This document shows, one piece after another, positions 14,239 through 16,795 of a stretch of 16,795 bases of DNA. The notes beneath the pieces were generated by a model that did not search any database, had not been told where the DNA came from, and worked only from the letters and a program-made list of their open reading frames with translations. The stretch's first letter is position 1. Every line of letters starts with the position of its first letter. Source of the stretch: CAYTTA01 sp964440655 (lineage in GTDB: Bacteria > Bacteroidota > Rhodothermia > Balneolales > Balneolaceae); the NCBI GenBank assembly GCA_964440655.1, contig CAYTTA010000053.1, positions 1 through 16,795 of the forward strand, written 5' to 3'. The position numbers and the translations under genes are program-made.

Positions 14239-14461
14239 AATTTAACTGATCACTCTAATTTACATGTGATTATCTCATGAAATAAATGGACAAATGAACA
14301 GGTAATTTAAAGCTGACCCAGTCAACATCTAATCGAGTATTGCAGCTACACTTTGAAATCCCTGAATTCCGGAACATATTTCCCGGGGCATATTAGAATC
14401 CCATGTGCTGCCTGAGCCGGTAAAGGCTGCGGGCCAAATCAATAACCAATCGTATTCTGAT

Positions 14462-15256
14462 ATGTCTCCGAGAAGTTTTAAATCTCTGATTTTCTCTCTG
14501 ACTCTGCTTTTAGTCTGGGGCTGTGACTCCGCCCCCTCTTCCCGTGAGGGAAAGCTGGAAGTCTGGTTGCACGATGCACCGACCGATCTGGATGAGGTTC
14601 AGATTTATGTGGAACGGGTGGAGATCGGCAAGCAGGGAGAGGGATGGGTCATCCTCGGTGAGCCGAAAAAGCATTTCGATCTGCTCCGGCTGACCAATGG
14701 GAACTATGAGATTCTGGGCGCGGACCTTCTGGAACCGGGAAGATATCATCAGCTGCGCCTGATTGTTTCCGGGCAGGAGAGCTATGTCGTGGAGGGAGGA
14801 GAAGAGCGGACCCTGTTCATCCCCAGCGGCGAGCAGACGGGCGTCAAGCTTCCGATCGACATTGAGATCACCGAGGACTCCCACTATGTGCTCCTGCTCG
14901 ATTTTGATGCAGAGCGCTCTCTCGTGCGCCCAGGCAGCGGGGGGCAACCCGCCGACTTTCTACTCAAACCGGTAATCCGGACCACACATCTGGCAGAAGC
15001 GGGACATATCAGCGGAGTGGTCTCTCCTGCCGGATCCCGTGCGGTCGTCTATGCCATCAGCGGACAGGATACCCTCTCAACCACCTATGCCGACCTGGAA
15101 TCCGGAGAATTTGTTCTCTTCGGGTTGAAGGAAGGGGTCGTTCAGGTCTCCGTACAGCCCCGGGAAGAAGCCTACAGGGAGAGTCTTCTGGATGATGTAA
15201 CGGTCAAACCGGGAGAGACGACCGATCTCGGACTGATCGAGCTGGAAGAGAAGTAA
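14462..15256 (+). CDS. DUF4382 lipoprotein with C-terminal carboxypeptidase-regulatory-like domain
   Basis: 264 residues from ATG 14462. An upstream GTG at 14405 would add 19 residues before the signal peptide and is unlikely. The signal FKSLIFSLTLLLVWGC ends in a probable lipidated Cys21 (the -2 Trp is unusual). Residues 30-175 match DUF4382: GKLEVWLHDAPTDLDEVQIYVERVEI, then FDLLRLTNGN, LEPGRYHQLRLIV, VKLPIDIEI, and the ending FLLKPVIR. Residues 181-264 form a second beta sandwich (GHISGVVSPAGSRAVVYAI, GEFVLFGLKEGVVQVSVQP, DDVTVKPGETTDLGLIEL) like carboxypeptidase-regulatory or CnaB-type domains. It is probably an anchored cell-envelope protein of unknown function. It stands alone and is convergent with the Fic gene. 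Confidence 0.9.
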   Translation: MSPRSFKSLIFSLTLLLVWGCDSAPSSREGKLEVWLHDAPTDLDEVQIYVERVEIGKQGEGWVILGEPKKHFDLLRLTNGNYEILGADLLEPGRYHQLRLIVSGQESYVVEGGEERTLFIPSGEQTGVKLPIDIEITEDSHYVLLLDFDAERSLVRPGSGGQPADFLLKPVIRTTHLAEAGHISGVVSPAGSRAVVYAISGQDTLSTTYADLESGEFVLFGLKEGVVQVSVQPREEAYRESLLDDVTVKPGETTDLGLIELEEK

Positions 15257-15302
15257 GTTACGGATAGCCGCCTCGCTCGGGCTCATGGCGATCATGCATT
15301 GA

Positions 15303-15364
15303 ATCCGGGCGGGGCCGGATGTCTCCAGGGAGCCCCTGTTCAAGAAAGACATCCAAATCTTGAA
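15303..15364. repeat. two small inverted repeats between convergent genes
   Basis: ATCCGG/CCGGAT (15303-15308 and 15315-15320) and TTCAAGA/TCTTGAA (15339-15345 and 15358-15364) are perfect short inverted repeats between the DUF4382 and Fic genes. Neither is followed by a T-tract, so a terminator role is possible but weak. Confidence 0.4.
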
Positions 15365-15431
15365 TAGCTCTTCCTCTTATTTAAATCAGACCGGAAAAGT
15401 TTAATCAGGAGGGAGCTGGCTAAATAGGTTT

Positions 15432-16559
15432 TCAGGACCTGAACAGATCAATATACTCCCCGTACACATACAATCGATTGCGTTCAAAACCTGTTATCTC
15501 TTGCAAAATACCCAATTCTTCAAGGGATTGAATCAATTTGTAAGCTGTCGGCAACGAAACATCGGCCACCTTACTGGTACGATCTGCTGAGATCAAAGGT
15601 CTTCTGTAGAGGTCGTTCACAACCTTCTGAGCATTTGCAGCTCTGGCCCCAAGTGATTGAAGCTTCTGGTCGGTCTCTCTTTGAAGCTTGAGGATTCCAT
15701 CGAACGTTTGAATACTGCTCTTTGCAGTGCTAATGACACCTGTCAGAAAAAACCGTATCCATCCATCGAGGTCATTCCTCTCTCTGACCTGCATTAGCTT
15801 GTCATAATAGGTCGATCTGTTTTTTTCAAAGAAGTCCGACAGGTAGAGAATGGGTTTCTTCAAAATGCCGCAACTTACCAGATAGAGAGTAATCATCAAT
15901 CGTCCCACCCGGCCGTTGCCATCCTGAAACGGATGGATTGTCTCAAACTGGTAGTGCATGATCGCCAACTTGATCAGCTCAGGCAAACGTATCTCCTCGT
16001 CATGCATGAACTTTTCCAAATCCCCCATCAGATCCTGTACATTCTCATAAACAGGTGGAACAAAAATGGCATCTCCGGGGGATGTGCCTCCAATCCAATT
16101 TTGGCTCTTGCGAAAATTACCTGGTTGCTTGTGCCTTCCCCGGACGCCTTGCAAAAGTATATGATGCGCCTTTCGTATTAGCCGGGAAGAAAATGGAATG
16201 GTCTCGAGTTCCTTAATGGCACTATCCATAGCCTCAATATAGTTCTGCACCTCAACCCAGTCATCCCTCCTTTCCGGAGGGACATTCTCCTTGTCCATCA
16301 GTACTTCTTCGAATCTTGTCTGAGTCCCTTCAATTTTTGAACTCTGAGTGGCCTCCTTTGCGATATGCATACTGATGAACAAATCGATGTTTGGAATATA
16401 TTCCGAATACATATCCAGTCGCCCGAGTTGACGATCGGCTTTGCTCAACAACTCTATTACAGATAGATCATCCAGATGCCACTTCCGATGAATTTTGCTC
16501 GGTTCAAAACTCACATACGTTCCACGGCTGACTCTGGTTCCAGCTTTAAAACCTTTCAT
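15432..16559 (-). CDS. Fic family AMP-transferase with N-terminal inhibitory helix and C-terminal winged helix
   Basis: 375 residues, the usual length of SoFic-like proteins. The N-terminal Fic_N region carries the inhibitory motif S-x-x-x-E-G (Ser73 to Gly78, SSKIEG), which makes it a class II, self-inhibited Fic protein. The catalytic core has a complete HPFQDGNGRVGR (209-220), with His209 as catalytic base. A flap region NFRKSQNWIGGTSPGDAIFVPP (148-169) is present. The last 55 residues form a helix-turn-helix (KVADVSLPTAYKLIQSLEELGIL) and a wing. The expected reaction is transfer of AMP from ATP to a hydroxyl side chain of a target protein; the target is unknown. The start ATG has AAGG five to six bases upstream. 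The tail plus the palindromes just upstream suggest self-regulation, by inference. It is convergent with the DUF4382 gene. Confidence 0.95.
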   Translation of the reverse strand: MKGFKAGTRVSRGTYVSFEPSKIHRKWHLDDLSVIELLSKADRQLGRLDMYSEYIPNIDLFISMHIAKEATQSSKIEGTQTRFEEVLMDKENVPPERRDDWVEVQNYIEAMDSAIKELETIPFSSRLIRKAHHILLQGVRGRHKQPGNFRKSQNWIGGTSPGDAIFVPPVYENVQDLMGDLEKFMHDEEIRLPELIKLAIMHYQFETIHPFQDGNGRVGRLMITLYLVSCGILKKPILYLSDFFEKNRSTYYDKLMQVRERNDLDGWIRFFLTGVISTAKSSIQTFDGILKLQRETDQKLQSLGARAANAQKVVNDLYRRPLISADRTSKVADVSLPTAYKLIQSLEELGILQEITGFERNRLYVYGEYIDLFRS

Positions 16560-16584
16560 TGAGGCCTTTCTTAAGAGAGAAGAA

Positions 16585-16662
16585 CTTATTTAAGAAAATT
16601 GAATAAATTTTAAATAGGGATTCTTCTTGTTTAAATCAACTTGGCTTTATTTAAATAAGAAG
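16585..16662. promoter_or_regulatory. cluster of TTTAAATA-type palindromes before the Fic gene
   Basis: Four related AT-rich elements lie within 80 bases of the Fic start. They are CTTATTTAAGAA (16585-16596), ATAAATTTTAAATAG (16603-16617), TTCTTGTTTAAATCAA (16624-16639), and a perfect 12-base palindrome TTATTTAAATAA (16647-16658) inside CTTTATTTAAATAAGAAG. They would sit over or next to the promoter and suit an operator array. A close copy of the third lies past the gene's end at 15375-15388. Confidence 0.55.
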
Positions 16663-16795
16663 AGTGGCGACGGGGTGAGGTACGGATTCCTGTAGCTGGT
16701 CTTGGTAAAGGCCATATCAGCCTGGGTTCGATAGGGTGTTGAATACCGGACTCATGCACATAGATTCAGATGTGGCTCAGTCGGAAGAGGTAAAA
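16663..16795. other. window end without a recognised gene
   Basis: I see no gene in the last 133 bases. The final bases (about 16769-16793) contain GGCTCAGTCGGAAGAGG, which resembles a tRNA D-arm (A14, G18-G19 and A21 positions are matched, with a G-G mismatch at the 10-25 pair). The remainder would lie outside the window, so this is not called as a tRNA. Confidence 0.3.

Noticed and set aside
14405..14461. Upstream GTG start for the DUF4382 gene
   Set aside because: It would put 19 unlikely residues before the signal peptide; ATG 14462 directly gives a normal signal and a lipid-attachment Cys.
15077..15352. 91-codon minus-strand frame at the end of the DUF4382 gene
   Set aside because: It is mostly antisense to the DUF4382 coding region and has no recognisable features.
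1..16795. CRISPR array, insertion sequence or integrase
   Set aside because: I found no regularly spaced repeats with spacers, no transposase or integrase motif, and no duplicate of the tRNA 3' end that would mark an attachment site.

Overview
The window looks like chromosomal DNA from a member of the Bacteroidota/Rhodothermota/Balneolota group. The evidence is a FecA-like TonB-dependent receptor, a DUF4382 lipoprotein, an LA_2272-type surface-repeat protein, a class II Fic protein with a winged-helix tail, and generally weak or absent Shine-Dalgarno sequences before most starts. This placement is inferred from gene content; there is no rRNA marker. Most genes between about 0.5 and 10.3 kb are on the minus strand and visibly GC-richer than the helicase region and the Fic flanks.

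Layout. Positions 1-53 are the 3' part of tRNA-Gly(CCC). Next, on the minus strand, come a small hypothetical gene, a terminator, an exported SelA-like PLP-fold protein and a DUF488 protein. A gene-free stretch (2850-3332) follows. Beside it is a DinB-family remnant that lacks its N-terminus and abuts an intact EcsC-family gene. A small membrane protein on the plus strand (4743-4967) interrupts the minus-strand run. Then come the LA_2272-type outer-surface protein, a terminator, and the TonB-dependent receptor with two tandem copies of a palindromic operator-like motif upstream. A TRIC/UPF0126 membrane protein and a beta-rich lipoprotein follow, probably as an operon.

The accessory-looking part starts at 10568. 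A RecD/PIF1-like SF1 helicase (708 aa) with an uncharacterised 200-residue C-terminal extension overlaps, through a TAATG stop-start, a gene for a TPR plus cold-shock-like protein. That second gene is split by an in-frame UGA at 13480-13482. The frame is otherwise continuous on both sides, and tryptophan (TGG) would fit there. This helicase/TPR-cold-shock pair is the best candidate for an undescribed system, perhaps in nucleic-acid processing or defence; that role is inference. The window closes with a DUF4382 lipoprotein and a convergent, intact auto-inhibited Fic AMP-transferase. A cluster of TTTAAATA-type palindromes precedes the Fic gene.

How the genes fit together: the receptor with its operator pair suggests metal-regulated iron-complex uptake; the TRIC/lipoprotein and LA_2272 genes are envelope functions; the helicase pair and the Fic gene look like separate accessory modules. 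Two decayed genes (the DinB remnant and the UGA-split gene) point to ongoing gene loss.
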